54,313 nucleotides of DNA, from assembly GCA_019359115.1 (NCBI GenBank), contig JAHHHW010000098.1, forward strand, positions 1 to 54,313, written 5' to 3'. Source of the DNA: Pelatocladus maniniholoensis HA4357-MV3. Its GTDB lineage: Bacteria > Cyanobacteriota > Cyanobacteriia > Cyanobacteriales > Nostocaceae. Below, in pieces: positions 23,379 to 32,538 of this stretch (position 1 is the first letter of the stretch; each line of letters starts with the position of its first letter). The translations under genes and the position numbers were made by a program. The notes beneath the pieces were generated by a model, which was not told where the DNA came from, did no database searches, and worked only from the letters and a program-made list of their open reading frames with translations.

Positions 23379-24542
23379 ATGCTCAAAAAAATGTCATTTA
23401 GTAGACGTTATTTTTTGTATGCGAGCCTATCAGTTTTAGCAGGAGCAAGCACTGTTGGTATTGAAACAAATAGAAATTTCATGTACAGTCAAGCACTTGA
23501 TAATGCAAGCAAAGAGTTCAAAGTAGCTGGGAAAACTTCTTTAAAAGATCGTGCCACAACGAAAGGATTAATATATGGAGCTGCTGCTGTACAGGATGAT
23601 TTGGTATCAAACAAAGATTTGAAAATTAGCTTTATTAGGGAATGTAATGTGTTGGTGCCAGATTATCAACTGAAGTGGGATAATATACGACCTACTCCCA
23701 AAAAATTTGACTTTACCAAATCAGATTGGTTAGCTCAGTTTGCACAATTTAATAATATGTTGTTCCGTGGACATACTTTAGTTTGGCATCAAGCTTTACC
23801 TGTGTGGTTTCAGGAAGTAGTGAACTGCAAAAATGCAGAAAACTTTTTGTTGGAACATATTACAACAGTGGCTAAACATTATAGAGGGAGAATACACTCT
23901 TGGGATGTAGTGAACGAGGCGATAGAACCAGATGATGGACGAACTGACAGCTTACGAAAGTCGCCTTGGCTAGAGTTTTTAGGTGTAGATTACATCGAAC
24001 TTGCTTTTCGCACAGCTGCGGCTAGTGATCCTAAAGCAATGTTGGTCTATAACGACTATGGACTAGAGTATGACAACCCCAAAGATGAAGCCAAAAGAAC
24101 TGCTGTTTTGAAACTGCTAGAGCGACTCAAATCAAGAGGAACACCGATTCATGCTTTTGGTATGCAATCTCATCTCATGGGTCATCAAAGTGCCTTAAAT
24201 GCTAAAAAATTGCGAAATTTTCTTGCAGATGTGGCGAGTCTTGGTCTCAAAATTCTGATTACCGAACTAGATGTGATAGACCAAAAATTAACTTCAGATC
24301 CGATTGTACGCGATCGCATTGTTGCAGGTATTTATGAAGACTATTTGAACATTGTCCTAGATGAGCGAGCAGTCATCGCAGTTTTAACTTGGGGATTGAG
24401 CGATAAATATACTTGGGTATCAAATTTTTTTCCCCGTTCAGATAAATTAGCAGTTCGTCCCTTACCGTTGGACTCAAATATGAAATCCAAGCTGGCTTGG
24501 AATGCTATAGCCAGAGCGTTTGATCACGCTCCAAAAAGATAA
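23379..24542 (+). CDS. GH10 endo-1,4-beta-xylanase-like protein, Tat-type signal
   Basis: Glycoside hydrolase family 10, expected to cut beta-1,4-xylosyl or related links. 387 residues. The N-terminus MSFSRRYFLYASLSVLAGAS is a twin-arginine-like signal. The barrel shows FRGHTLVWHQALPVWF, the acid/base Glu in SWDVVNEAIEP (about 185), YNDYGLEYDN, GMQSHLMG, the nucleophile Glu in ILITELDVID (about 280) and a C-terminal TWGLSDKYTW. Both catalytic residues are present. Its position at the head of an exopolysaccharide locus suggests that it trims, releases or remodels the polymer made by the following genes rather than feeding on plant xylan; this is inference. ATG 23391 is an alternative start. 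Confidence 0.9.
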   Translation: MLKKMSFSRRYFLYASLSVLAGASTVGIETNRNFMYSQALDNASKEFKVAGKTSLKDRATTKGLIYGAAAVQDDLVSNKDLKISFIRECNVLVPDYQLKWDNIRPTPKKFDFTKSDWLAQFAQFNNMLFRGHTLVWHQALPVWFQEVVNCKNAENFLLEHITTVAKHYRGRIHSWDVVNEAIEPDDGRTDSLRKSPWLEFLGVDYIELAFRTAAASDPKAMLVYNDYGLEYDNPKDEAKRTAVLKLLERLKSRGTPIHAFGMQSHLMGHQSALNAKKLRNFLADVASLGLKILITELDVIDQKLTSDPIVRDRIVAGIYEDYLNIVLDERAVIAVLTWGLSDKYTWVSNFFPRSDKLAVRPLPLDSNMKSKLAWNAIARAFDHAPKR

Positions 24543-24576
24543 TCAATCTGTAATTCCAGAAACTATTTGCATCTAC

Positions 24577-24602
24577 TCAAGTATGTAAAAAAGCATACTT
24601 GA
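24577..24602. terminator. Hairpin between the xylanase and wecG-like genes
   Basis: TCAAGTATG (24577-24585) and CATACTTGA (24594-24602) pair perfectly around an 8-nt A-rich loop. There is no T run after the stem, so it may be a processing or attenuation site rather than a standard intrinsic terminator. Confidence 0.4.
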
Positions 24603-24624
24603 CAATCTTAACCCAGGGTGAACC

Positions 24625-25383
24625 ATGAAGATCAATATTTGTGGTGTGGAAATTGACCAACTTTGTTTTAATGAAGTTGTTGAACAGATTGTCGAACACG
24701 TACTAGTAGGGAAAGAGCCAAAATATGTTGTCACACCTAATGCACAACATGTTGTACTGCTACAAAGCAATTTTCGTTTTCGTGAATACTATCGTCACGC
24801 TTTTTTAGTAGTACCAGACGGGGTTTCTCTATTATGGGCAGCAAAATTTTTGCAGACATCACTAAAGGGTCGAGTCAATGGGACAGATTTGTTTGAGAAA
24901 TTATGTGCGATCGCATCTCAAAAAGATCTAAAAATCTTCTTTTTGGGAGGACGCCCCGGAGCATCTACAAAAGCTAAGGAAGTTCTAGAAAAAAGATATC
25001 CCAGTCTCCAAATAGTTGGCACATACTGCCCACCCTATGGTTTTGAATCACAGCCAGAAGAACTAGCAATTATTAACTCTAAAATTCAAGACGCAAAACC
25101 AGATATTCTGTTTGTCGGTTTGGGTTCTCCTAAGCAGGAATTCTGGATTTATGACAATTACAAAACCCTAAATATCCCAATTTCAATTGGGATTGGAGTT
25201 AGTTTTGAACTAGTGAGTAATATGGTGCAACGAGCGCCATTATGGATGCAAAAATCTGGCTTAGAATGGTTTTTCCGTTTATTAGTTGAACCTCGACGCC
25301 TATGGAAACGCTATATTATGGGTAATCCTTTGTTTGTTTTGTTGGTACTCAAACAACGTATCGGAGTGACAAAATTTGAATGA
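24625..25383 (+). CDS. WecG/TagA/CpsF-family glycosyltransferase (GT26)
   Basis: Adds a second sugar, in characterised cases N-acetylmannosamine or its uronic acid, to a lipid-linked intermediate. 252 residues. Family motifs in order are VVTPNAQHVVLLQSN, VVPDGVSLLWAAKF with the catalytic Asp, RVNGTDLFEKLC, IFFLGGRPGASTKAKEVL, ILFVGLGSPKQEFWI and the C-terminal membrane-association segment RLLVEPRRLWKRY. It is 359 bp upstream of the initiating sugar transferase, so the two probably act in succession on the same undecaprenyl carrier. The donor sugar cannot be read from sequence. Confidence 0.92.
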   Translation: MKINICGVEIDQLCFNEVVEQIVEHVLVGKEPKYVVTPNAQHVVLLQSNFRFREYYRHAFLVVPDGVSLLWAAKFLQTSLKGRVNGTDLFEKLCAIASQKDLKIFFLGGRPGASTKAKEVLEKRYPSLQIVGTYCPPYGFESQPEELAIINSKIQDAKPDILFVGLGSPKQEFWIYDNYKTLNIPISIGIGVSFELVSNMVQRAPLWMQKSGLEWFFRLLVEPRRLWKRYIMGNPLFVLLVLKQRIGVTKFE

Positions 25384-25429
25384 AAGGGAACAGGGAACTT
25401 ATAAACCCTAAGCAATACTTGTTTGATGC

Positions 25430-25593
25430 TATAGCAATCCGATTTGATTAATGAATTTACTCGTGGAGGCAGGCAATAGGCAATAGGCAATAGGCAATAG
25501 GGAAAGAAAGAAAAAAAGGAAGCTAGATGTGTACTGAGTTTTGTAAGCGCAGAGCGCAGGCTACGCCAACAAAAATCAAATAGGAATCCTATA
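25430..25593. repeat. TATAGCAATCC-ended element, copy 2, with a heptamer run
   Basis: TATAGCAATCCGATTTGATT at the left pairs imperfectly with AAATCAAATAGGAATCCTAT at the right. The interior holds four AGGCAAT heptamers (about 25471-25500) and GCGCAGAGCGCAGGCTACGC, a short motif also scattered elsewhere. It fills the gap between the wecG-like gene and the sugar transferase. Confidence 0.6.
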
Positions 25594-25742
25594 TCAACTC
25601 CCATATTCCAAGTATTGGAGCCAATCCAAAATCCGAAGTCTAAAATCTAAAATTGAATTGCTCAAGAATTCATCCAAAGCATGAATATAAACTTGGTACG
25701 TGCTTGATTTTTTGTGAAAAAATCAATTTGGTGATCAAAATC

Positions 25743-27170
25743 ATGACTACTAATACTCTCACAGTTACAAGTTTTAAACCAGATTTAAGATCAGCGAAAG
25801 GTACGACTATCCAAAGAGGATTAAAAATTAGGATATTGCGAGTTATAACGCTGATTTCGTTGGATATTATGGCTCTAACTGCGGCATGGATGTTAGCAGC
25901 ATATTACGGAACAAGCATAGAATTCCTGTTGGTGGAACAAATATCTTTACTGATACTCATGTTAGTCACAGGGATAAGTGTAATAGCAGTTAAAGGACTC
26001 TATAAACCGGGAAAAGAACGTCGAAACTATTTTGGTTTAATTCAAGCAGTATCACTAGCAGATATTTTACTTTTATGCATAGCCTTTCTTTACGAACCAG
26101 ATAGTTATGTATCACGGTCTACTTTCCTGATATTTTGGGTTTGTTCTGTAGTGTTTGTTTGTTGCGATCGCTTGATTTTTGATGTAGCTACAAAACAACT
26201 TCGATATCAAGGAGCAATTCGTCATTCAGTTTTTCTGATTACTGAGAATCAAGACCAAAAAAATCATATTCAGTTAATTGAAAAAGAAAATTGCTACACA
26301 GTGCAAGGAATTGCCGATCCTAGTTGTCTGGATTTAGTGAATCGAGAAGCAACTTTTGAGTATCTTCGTAAACAGGGTATTACAGAAGCTTTTGTTTCTT
26401 GGAATGCGATCAAAAACCGTCTCTATGTTTGTTGGCATTTCCAGACTGCTGGCATTCTTTTACGAATTATGCCAATGGAAACTGATATTTATTACCCCAA
26501 ATCAGTCTTCTGGATGCTCGGTCAAGTACCTTGTATGACAATTCCAGCACCAATTATTGCAGGTAGTGATTTTTGGATAAAAAGGTGTTTTGATCTTGCT
26601 TCTTCAGTCTTACTATTATTATTGTTATCTCCGATTTACTTGGCGATCGCAATACTAATTAAATTAGACTCTCCAGGCCCAATTTTCTTCCAACAAAATC
26701 GAGTCGGGTTACATGGGAAAAATTTTAAAATCTGGAAATTTCGGACAATGGTAAATAATGCTGAAAAACTGCAAGCATCTCTGGAAAAGAACAATGAAAT
26801 CAAAGATGGTGTACTCTTTAAAATGAAAAATGATCCTCGAATTACCCAAGTAGGTAAATTTCTCCGACTTTACAGTTTAGATGAATTGCCACAACTCTTT
26901 AATGTTTTAGTCGGAGAAATGAGTTTAGTTGGTCCGCGTCCTCTTCCTAGTAGGGATGTTGAAAGGTTTAAAACAAAGCACTTTATTCGTCAAGAAGTTT
27001 TGCCTGGTATTACTGGATTGTGGCAGGTTTCTGGTCGCTCTGATATTGATAACTTTGATGATGGAGTGAAACTAGACATTAATTACATTGAGAATTGGTC
27101 ACTCTGGCTTGATTTGAAAATTTTACTAGAAACTGTGAAGGTCGTAGTGCAAAAATCGGGTGCTTATTAA
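25743..27170 (+). CDS. Initiating undecaprenyl-phosphate sugar phosphotransferase (polyprenyl glycosylphosphotransferase)
   Basis: Transfers a sugar-1-phosphate to undecaprenyl phosphate, the first step of repeat-unit assembly. 475 residues. Four N-terminal transmembrane segments (about 30-135) and a CoA-binding-like middle domain (GIADPSCLDLVN) lead to the catalytic bacterial-sugar-transferase domain: KRCFDLASSVLLLLLLSPIY, KLDSPGPIFFQQNRVG, FKIWKFRTMV, LRLYSLDELPQLFNVLVGEM, SLVGPRPLPSRDVERF and LPGITGLWQVSGRSD. ATG 25743 is chosen; the frame is open from TTG 25653 and GTG 25731 is possible. The Wzc-like gene follows after 38 bp. Confidence 0.93.
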   Translation: MTTNTLTVTSFKPDLRSAKGTTIQRGLKIRILRVITLISLDIMALTAAWMLAAYYGTSIEFLLVEQISLLILMLVTGISVIAVKGLYKPGKERRNYFGLIQAVSLADILLLCIAFLYEPDSYVSRSTFLIFWVCSVVFVCCDRLIFDVATKQLRYQGAIRHSVFLITENQDQKNHIQLIEKENCYTVQGIADPSCLDLVNREATFEYLRKQGITEAFVSWNAIKNRLYVCWHFQTAGILLRIMPMETDIYYPKSVFWMLGQVPCMTIPAPIIAGSDFWIKRCFDLASSVLLLLLLSPIYLAIAILIKLDSPGPIFFQQNRVGLHGKNFKIWKFRTMVNNAEKLQASLEKNNEIKDGVLFKMKNDPRITQVGKFLRLYSLDELPQLFNVLVGEMSLVGPRPLPSRDVERFKTKHFIRQEVLPGITGLWQVSGRSDIDNFDDGVKLDINYIENWSLWLDLKILLETVKVVVQKSGAY

Positions 27171-27208
27171 GTGCGATTGTATATAACCACCACAAGGAAA
27201 CTTGTTGT

Positions 27209-29398
27209 ATGGAGACTAATAGCTACACACAAGAAACAGAAATTCAACAGTACATACTTGTTCTCAAACGTCGTTGGCGATTGATAGCATCAATCATTAT
27301 TGCTTCCATTGGATTATCAGGTTTAGCTTTATTCATGCAAAAACCTGAATATCAAGCAGATGGTATACTTCTTTTCAAATCAGATCGTACATCATCGCTG
27401 ACAAAAGTAGGGGAAAAAATTGGGGATTTAGAAGCCTTGATGCGTGAGGGAAATCCTTTAGAAACCCAAGCCGTAATTGTGAATTCTCATCCAATGTTGC
27501 AAGAAGTTATTACAGCTCTAGACTTAAAAAATGAACAAGGAAAACTAATTGATCCGGAATTGCTTAAAATCAATGTTAAACCAATTGTAGGAACAGATGT
27601 CCTCAAAGTTTCTTACGCCTCAAATGATCCTGAATTAGCCGCAGCAGTAGTCAATCAGTTAATGAAGTCTTATGTAGAGAACAATATTCAAACTAACCGT
27701 GCTCAAGTCTCTGCTGCGGGTGAATTTATTAAAGAACAACTACCCAATTCTCGTCGAGAATTAGAAAGAGCAGCTGAAGCATTACGTCAGTTTAAAATTC
27801 AAAATAGAGTGATTCAGCTTGCAGAGGAATCAACCGCAGCTATTGATATCATTTCCAAGCTTGATCAAGAAATGAATCAAATCAAGGCTGCATTAGCAGA
27901 TGTGAGCGCTCAAGAAGCACAGATAGCCAGTCAACTAAATGTTAGTGAAAATCAGGCAGTAACTGTTGCTTCCTTGAGTCAAATACCTGGTGTTCAAGAA
28001 GTTTTGACTGAGTTGCAAAAAATTCAAACCAAGTTAGCAAATGCCAGAGCAATTTATACTGAGCAACACCCAACCATTACTGATTTAAAAAATCAACAAG
28101 CAACTCTCAATTCTTTATTACAACAACGTACTCAGCAATATTCAGGAATTCCCTTAGTTTCTCCTGGTAAATTGCAAATAGGCAAGATTAGAGAAGAAAT
28201 GGTTGGTAATTATGTGCAGTTAAAAGCAGAACGACAGGGATTAGAAAAAAAATTCCGAACTTTGTCTAATATTCGAGCGAATTATCAGCAACAGTTGGCT
28301 GTGATGCCAAGTTTGGAGAAGCAGCAACAAGGTTTAGAACGTAAGTTAGAATCTGCTAAAAATGGCTATGAAAATCTTGTTAGTAGACTACAGGAAATTC
28401 AGGTAGCAGAAAAGCAGACTATTGGGAATGCCAGAATTGTCCAACCTGCACAAATTCCGAAAAAGTCAGTCATCTCCAAAACCAAAATCCTGCTAGCAAC
28501 TGGGAGTATTTTTGCAGGTGTATTACTTAGTATTGCTGCTGCATTTTTTGTAGACTTGATTGATCGATCATTGAAAACAGTCAAGGAAACCGAAACATTT
28601 TTTGGTTACACTTTATTGGGGTTAATTCCTAAATATAAACCGAATAATTTTGTGAATGCTGTGCAAGATGTAGATGTAGAAGATGGTGTTTATCCGCAAG
28701 TGATTACCACAACTTCACCTCGCACATTAGTTCATGAAGCCTACCAAATGCTGCAAGCAAACCTGAAATTTATTAGCCATCGAAAAGTTCGCAAAATAGT
28801 CGTTACTAGTTCTGTGAGTGCTGAAGGGAAATCAGATGTTTCTGCCAATTTGGCTGCGGTTATCGCTCAATCAGGTAAGCGAGTTTTACTGGTTGATGCA
28901 GATATGCGTAAACCAACACAACATCATTTATGGAGTTTAATTAACTCAGTGGGTTTGAGTCATCTGCTTGTGGGTCAGGGAGTTTTTTCCCAAGCAGTAC
29001 ACAAAGTTACAGAATATTTGTCAGTACTGACCGCAGGAGTTATCCCGCCAAATCCCTTAGCTTTGATTGATTCTGAAGGTATGACCTCTTTAGTTGATAT
29101 TTTTGCGGAAAACTACGATTACGTTATTTTCGATACCCCACCTCTAGTGGGTATCGCAGATGCAGCAGTTTTAGGAAAAATGGCAGATGGAATTTTGTTG
29201 GTAACTCGACCCGGTGTTTTAGATTCACCTAGTGCTGCTGCTGCTAAGTCTCTAATAGAACGTTCTGAGGCTAATGTTTTGGGAATAATTGCTAATGCTG
29301 TTAACGCCAAGCAAGAACCTAGCAGTTACTTTTATTATTCGAGTCCTCGCGATCGCAAGAGTGCGGCAGACTTGGAAAGAGTAGCAAGAATGTCATAG
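27209..29398 (+). CDS. Polysaccharide co-polymerase with BY-kinase domain (Wzc-like)
   Basis: Controls chain length and export in Wzx/Wzy-dependent pathways. 729 residues. Residues 1-60 hold the first Wzz-type membrane segment (VLKRRWRLIASIIIASIGLS). Residues 180-420 are a long coiled-coil domain, followed by a second membrane segment (ILLATGSIFAGVLLSIAAAF, about 430-450). The tyrosine-kinase domain has a Walker A-like VTSSVSAEGKSDVSANLA, Walker A' VLLVDADMRKP and Walker B YDYVIFDTPP. The C-terminus has a short Tyr cluster (SSYFYYSSPR) that could be the autophosphorylation tail. It lies directly downstream of the initiating transferase. A Wza/OPX partner was not found in the window. Confidence 0.93.
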   Translation: METNSYTQETEIQQYILVLKRRWRLIASIIIASIGLSGLALFMQKPEYQADGILLFKSDRTSSLTKVGEKIGDLEALMREGNPLETQAVIVNSHPMLQEVITALDLKNEQGKLIDPELLKINVKPIVGTDVLKVSYASNDPELAAAVVNQLMKSYVENNIQTNRAQVSAAGEFIKEQLPNSRRELERAAEALRQFKIQNRVIQLAEESTAAIDIISKLDQEMNQIKAALADVSAQEAQIASQLNVSENQAVTVASLSQIPGVQEVLTELQKIQTKLANARAIYTEQHPTITDLKNQQATLNSLLQQRTQQYSGIPLVSPGKLQIGKIREEMVGNYVQLKAERQGLEKKFRTLSNIRANYQQQLAVMPSLEKQQQGLERKLESAKNGYENLVSRLQEIQVAEKQTIGNARIVQPAQIPKKSVISKTKILLATGSIFAGVLLSIAAAFFVDLIDRSLKTVKETETFFGYTLLGLIPKYKPNNFVNAVQDVDVEDGVYPQVITTTSPRTLVHEAYQMLQANLKFISHRKVRKIVVTSSVSAEGKSDVSANLAAVIAQSGKRVLLVDADMRKPTQHHLWSLINSVGLSHLLVGQGVFSQAVHKVTEYLSVLTAGVIPPNPLALIDSEGMTSLVDIFAENYDYVIFDTPPLVGIADAAVLGKMADGILLVTRPGVLDSPSAAAAKSLIERSEANVLGIIANAVNAKQEPSSYFYYSSPRDRKSAADLERVARMS

Positions 29399-29550
29399 GA
29401 GTGGACTAATACCGTTTCACTATCAGTCTGATAAATTTGGCAACCAACGAAAAAAGGAGGAAAAACAAGACAATCAAGAATTTTGTGAAATGGTATGAGC
29501 GTGGCTTCCGAAAGAAACAAACTTATTTTTCAAATCGGAACTTAATCGAC

Positions 29551-30507
29551 ATGACCACAAAGAAACACGGTTTAGAACAACTCTCTAATCAAAAGATGGT
29601 ATTTAGAGAGCGATCGCACTGCATTAGTTGTGGCTCCTCGAATCTTCATCCCCTGTGGCAAGGAAAATTTACTGATGAACCCACTCGTTCTTTTCTTAAC
29701 AGATGTCATTACAGTAAAGATGTAGTGACCTTGCTTGCAGAGGAAACCTTTTCTTTAATGCGTTGTCAAACCTGTGGCATGATTTTTCATCAACGAATCC
29801 TCACACCACAAGGGTTACACAAGCTATATGACGAGTGGATTAATGATGCTCAAATCGAACATATGGAAGCACACTATCAAACAGGTAGCAAGCGAGATAC
29901 TCTGTTTGAACGTGGACGACAATGTATCAAGCATCTATTACGGCTCAAAAAATTAGTAGAACCATACACAACAGAGCAATTTCGCATTCTCGACTATGGC
30001 TGTGGCGATGGACACTTCCTCTGTTTAGCAAAGTTTTTTGGTTTTGATGTCTATGGAATTGATTTCAGCCAAAAGCGTAGCGAACGAGCCGCAACAATGG
30101 GTATCTCTATTTTCAATAATTGGGAAGCTCTAGAATCTGCTCAAATCAACAAAGTTCATGCTGTCTCACTCTTTCAAGTATTAGAGCATCTCGAAGATCC
30201 CCTTGCAACCCTACGTAAAATTGCCACCACAATTACAAACAGAGGAATTTTAATCGTTGAAGTTCCTGATTGTCGAGGAATTAGTCAGCCTCAAAATTTT
30301 TCTGAATTTCATGCTGTTCACCCACTCGAACATATCAATGCTTTTACCCCAATCACATTGAAAAAAATGTGTGAACAAGCCGGATTTGTTTCGATTAATC
30401 GCCTCCCTGCTCATGTCACAACTAGTTTCTTAGATACCCTCCGCACAGAAGTTAGTCGTTTCATACAGCGAAATCGAACTGCACTGTATTTTCAACTTCC
30501 ACATTGA
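29551..30507 (+). CDS. SAM-dependent methyltransferase with N-terminal zinc-binding motif
   Basis: 318 residues from ATG 29551; the frame is open from TTG 29437 with a basic extension, and the AAGGAGG at 29453-29459 does not sit well before any in-frame start. The N-terminus has paired CxxC motifs (HCISCGSSNL and LMRCQTCGMIF), as in sugar C- or O-methyltransferases. The SAM-binding loop is ILDYGCGDGHFLCLA, followed by DVYGIDFS and VSLFQVLEHLEDPLATL. In this locus it would methylate a nucleotide sugar or the growing glycan; the acceptor is unknown. Confidence 0.82.
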   Translation: MTTKKHGLEQLSNQKMVFRERSHCISCGSSNLHPLWQGKFTDEPTRSFLNRCHYSKDVVTLLAEETFSLMRCQTCGMIFHQRILTPQGLHKLYDEWINDAQIEHMEAHYQTGSKRDTLFERGRQCIKHLLRLKKLVEPYTTEQFRILDYGCGDGHFLCLAKFFGFDVYGIDFSQKRSERAATMGISIFNNWEALESAQINKVHAVSLFQVLEHLEDPLATLRKIATTITNRGILIVEVPDCRGISQPQNFSEFHAVHPLEHINAFTPITLKKMCEQAGFVSINRLPAHVTTSFLDTLRTEVSRFIQRNRTALYFQLPH

Positions 30508-30680
30508 CCGAACAAGGCAAAAGTAAAAAGTAAAAAGGCAAAAGAATAAATTATTTTTCTTTTAACTTTTACTTGAATTAGGGATTATCTTTTTACTTCT
30601 TAAAACGTTTCAGACTCAAAGAATGTGAAAGCTAATAGCTGATCAGTGAAAAGTGTGCAAACTACCATAGGTTATGAACG

Positions 30681-31238
30681 ATGAGTGTTCAAGTAGACTT
30701 GATAGCAAATCAAAAGCAAATAGAAAACTCGAATTTCAGTCTTTGGCAGCAAATTAAAGAAGACTGGATAGCCCACGGACGTGATTGGACTTTACCTGGG
30801 TTCCGCAGTGTTGCTGTTCACCGCTTCGGAGTTTGGCGCAAGAAAATTAAACCCAAAATCTTACAACTGCCTTTTAGCATTCTCTACATAATGCTATATC
30901 GTAGAATTCGCAATCACTACGGGATTGAACTACTTTACACAGTTAAGCTTGGTCGTCGTGTCGTTATCCACCATCAAGGAACAATCATCATCAACGCCTA
31001 TGCTGTCATTGGTGATGAATCCCAGATTTGCCAAGGAGTGACATTAGGAAGTCGTTACGCAGATCGTCCCTATGATGCACCGAGATTAGGTAAAGGAGTT
31101 GAAGTTGGAGCTGGTGCAAAAATTTTGGGCAAAGTCACCATTGGTGATTATGCCAAAATCGGTGCTAATGCTGTGGTTCTATGCGATGTCCCACCAGGAG
31201 CAACAGCAATTGGTATTCCCGCAAAAATTATTAACTAG
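30681..31238 (+). CDS. Left-handed beta-helix acetyltransferase (serine O-acetyltransferase-like)
   Basis: 185 residues. The N-terminal helices (IKEDWIAHGRDWTLPGFRSV, VHRFGVWRKKI) resemble those of short CysE relatives in capsule loci. The hexapeptide-repeat helix follows: VVIHHQGTIIINAYAVIGD, GVTLGSR, GKGVEVGAGAKILGKVTIGD, YAKIGANAVVLCDVPPGATA, IGIPAKII. CysE proper is longer (about 250 residues or more), and the context favours acetylation of a sugar in the exopolysaccharide. An acetyl donor is expected but not shown. Confidence 0.85.
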   Translation: MSVQVDLIANQKQIENSNFSLWQQIKEDWIAHGRDWTLPGFRSVAVHRFGVWRKKIKPKILQLPFSILYIMLYRRIRNHYGIELLYTVKLGRRVVIHHQGTIIINAYAVIGDESQICQGVTLGSRYADRPYDAPRLGKGVEVGAGAKILGKVTIGDYAKIGANAVVLCDVPPGATAIGIPAKIIN

Positions 31239-31284
31239 AAGTCCGTTCCCTGTCAAGAGTTCCCCCTTCACATAATTTAGTGTC

Positions 31285-32496
31285 ATGTCAATTAGTCAGC
31301 TTTTGCCTTTGCTTACTCATGTTGTTTTATTAATCAGCACGTCGATCTTATTGATCATCTGCTTATTTTTCCTAATTGAATGTACTGCTGCTTTGTTAGC
31401 GATCGCCTCTTCGCATCGCACAGATCAATGGCAAAATACTAAAGTTACTGTCTTAGTCCCGGCACACAATGAAGAAGTTGTGATTCGTGACACCTTGGAA
31501 AAATTGATCTGTGCGTTGAAACCACAAGACCGTTTGATTGTGATTGCTGACAATTGTCATGATGCCACAGCCGAGATTGCCCGTAGTGTGGGTGCTACAG
31601 TAATTGAACGCCAAGATTCCATCTATAAAGGTAAAGGATACGCTCTAGACTACGGCTTACGCTTTATTGAGTCTGAACCTCCAGACGTAGTTGTAATTAT
31701 TGATGCTGATTGTACAGTCTATCCAGGCGCGATCGCTCAACTGAGTGAGTGTGCGATCAAAAGCAATCGACCAGTACAAGCTACTTATTTAATGCTCATA
31801 CCAAAAAACTCTCACTCGTCAAAAGACCTAATCTCTCAATTTTCGATTACCATCAAAAACTTAGTTCGTCCCTTGGGATCATCTCGCTTGGGAATGCCTT
31901 GCTTGTTGTATGGTACAGGTATGGCTTTCCCTTGGTCAGTCATTAGCTCAGTGAATCTAGCAAGTGGTCACATTGTCGAAGACTTAAAACTAGGTTTGGA
32001 TTTGACCATTGCAGGACACAAACCACTATTTTGTCCAGAAGCAAAAGTTACTGGCTATTTACCACAGCAGTTACAAGCAGCCAAAAGCCAAAGAACTCGC
32101 TGGGAACACGGTCTTTTACAAACTATGTATACTTATGTTCCTCTTTTGTTGAAGGAAGCAATCTATCAAAAAAGGCTGGATTTGTTAGTAACCGCTCTAG
32201 ATTTGTGCGTACCGCCTTTATCTTTGTTAGTAATGATTTGGTCAGTATTGATGATACTTTCTCTCACTTTTGGAACATTACTCGGAGCATGGATACCAGC
32301 AATGATTGTTGTTTTTTCTGGCTTTTGTTTTCTTTTATCAATCGTTTTATCTTGGAGTAAGTTTGCCCATCAAGACTTACCGATACGCCAAATTATAACT
32401 ATACCTTTTTATATTCTCTGGAAAATACCTATTTATTTAAAGTTTATATTTTTACCTGAAAAAATATGGGTTCGTACAGAAAGAGACAAAGTGTAG
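31285..32496 (+). CDS. Membrane glycosyltransferase, GT2, synthase-like
   Basis: 403 residues. An N-terminal membrane segment (about 10-38), then a processive-type GT2 domain: VTVLVPAHNEEVVIRDTLEK, VIADNCHDATAEIA, VVIIDADCTVYPGAIAQL (DxD), the VEDLKLGLDL acid and QRTRWEHGLLQT (Q-x-x-R-W). Two or more C-terminal membrane segments follow (about 305-370). The full D, DxD, ED, QxxRW set is typical of cellulose/hyaluronan-synthase-like enzymes, so it may extend a chain rather than add one sugar. The donor is unknown. The next gene begins 42 nt later. Confidence 0.88.
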   Translation: MSISQLLPLLTHVVLLISTSILLIICLFFLIECTAALLAIASSHRTDQWQNTKVTVLVPAHNEEVVIRDTLEKLICALKPQDRLIVIADNCHDATAEIARSVGATVIERQDSIYKGKGYALDYGLRFIESEPPDVVVIIDADCTVYPGAIAQLSECAIKSNRPVQATYLMLIPKNSHSSKDLISQFSITIKNLVRPLGSSRLGMPCLLYGTGMAFPWSVISSVNLASGHIVEDLKLGLDLTIAGHKPLFCPEAKVTGYLPQQLQAAKSQRTRWEHGLLQTMYTYVPLLLKEAIYQKRLDLLVTALDLCVPPLSLLVMIWSVLMILSLTFGTLLGAWIPAMIVVFSGFCFLLSIVLSWSKFAHQDLPIRQIITIPFYILWKIPIYLKFIFLPEKIWVRTERDKV

Positions 32497-32538
32497 GAAT
32501 GCAGGAATCAATTGAGAAAACCTTTTTAATCATAGAAT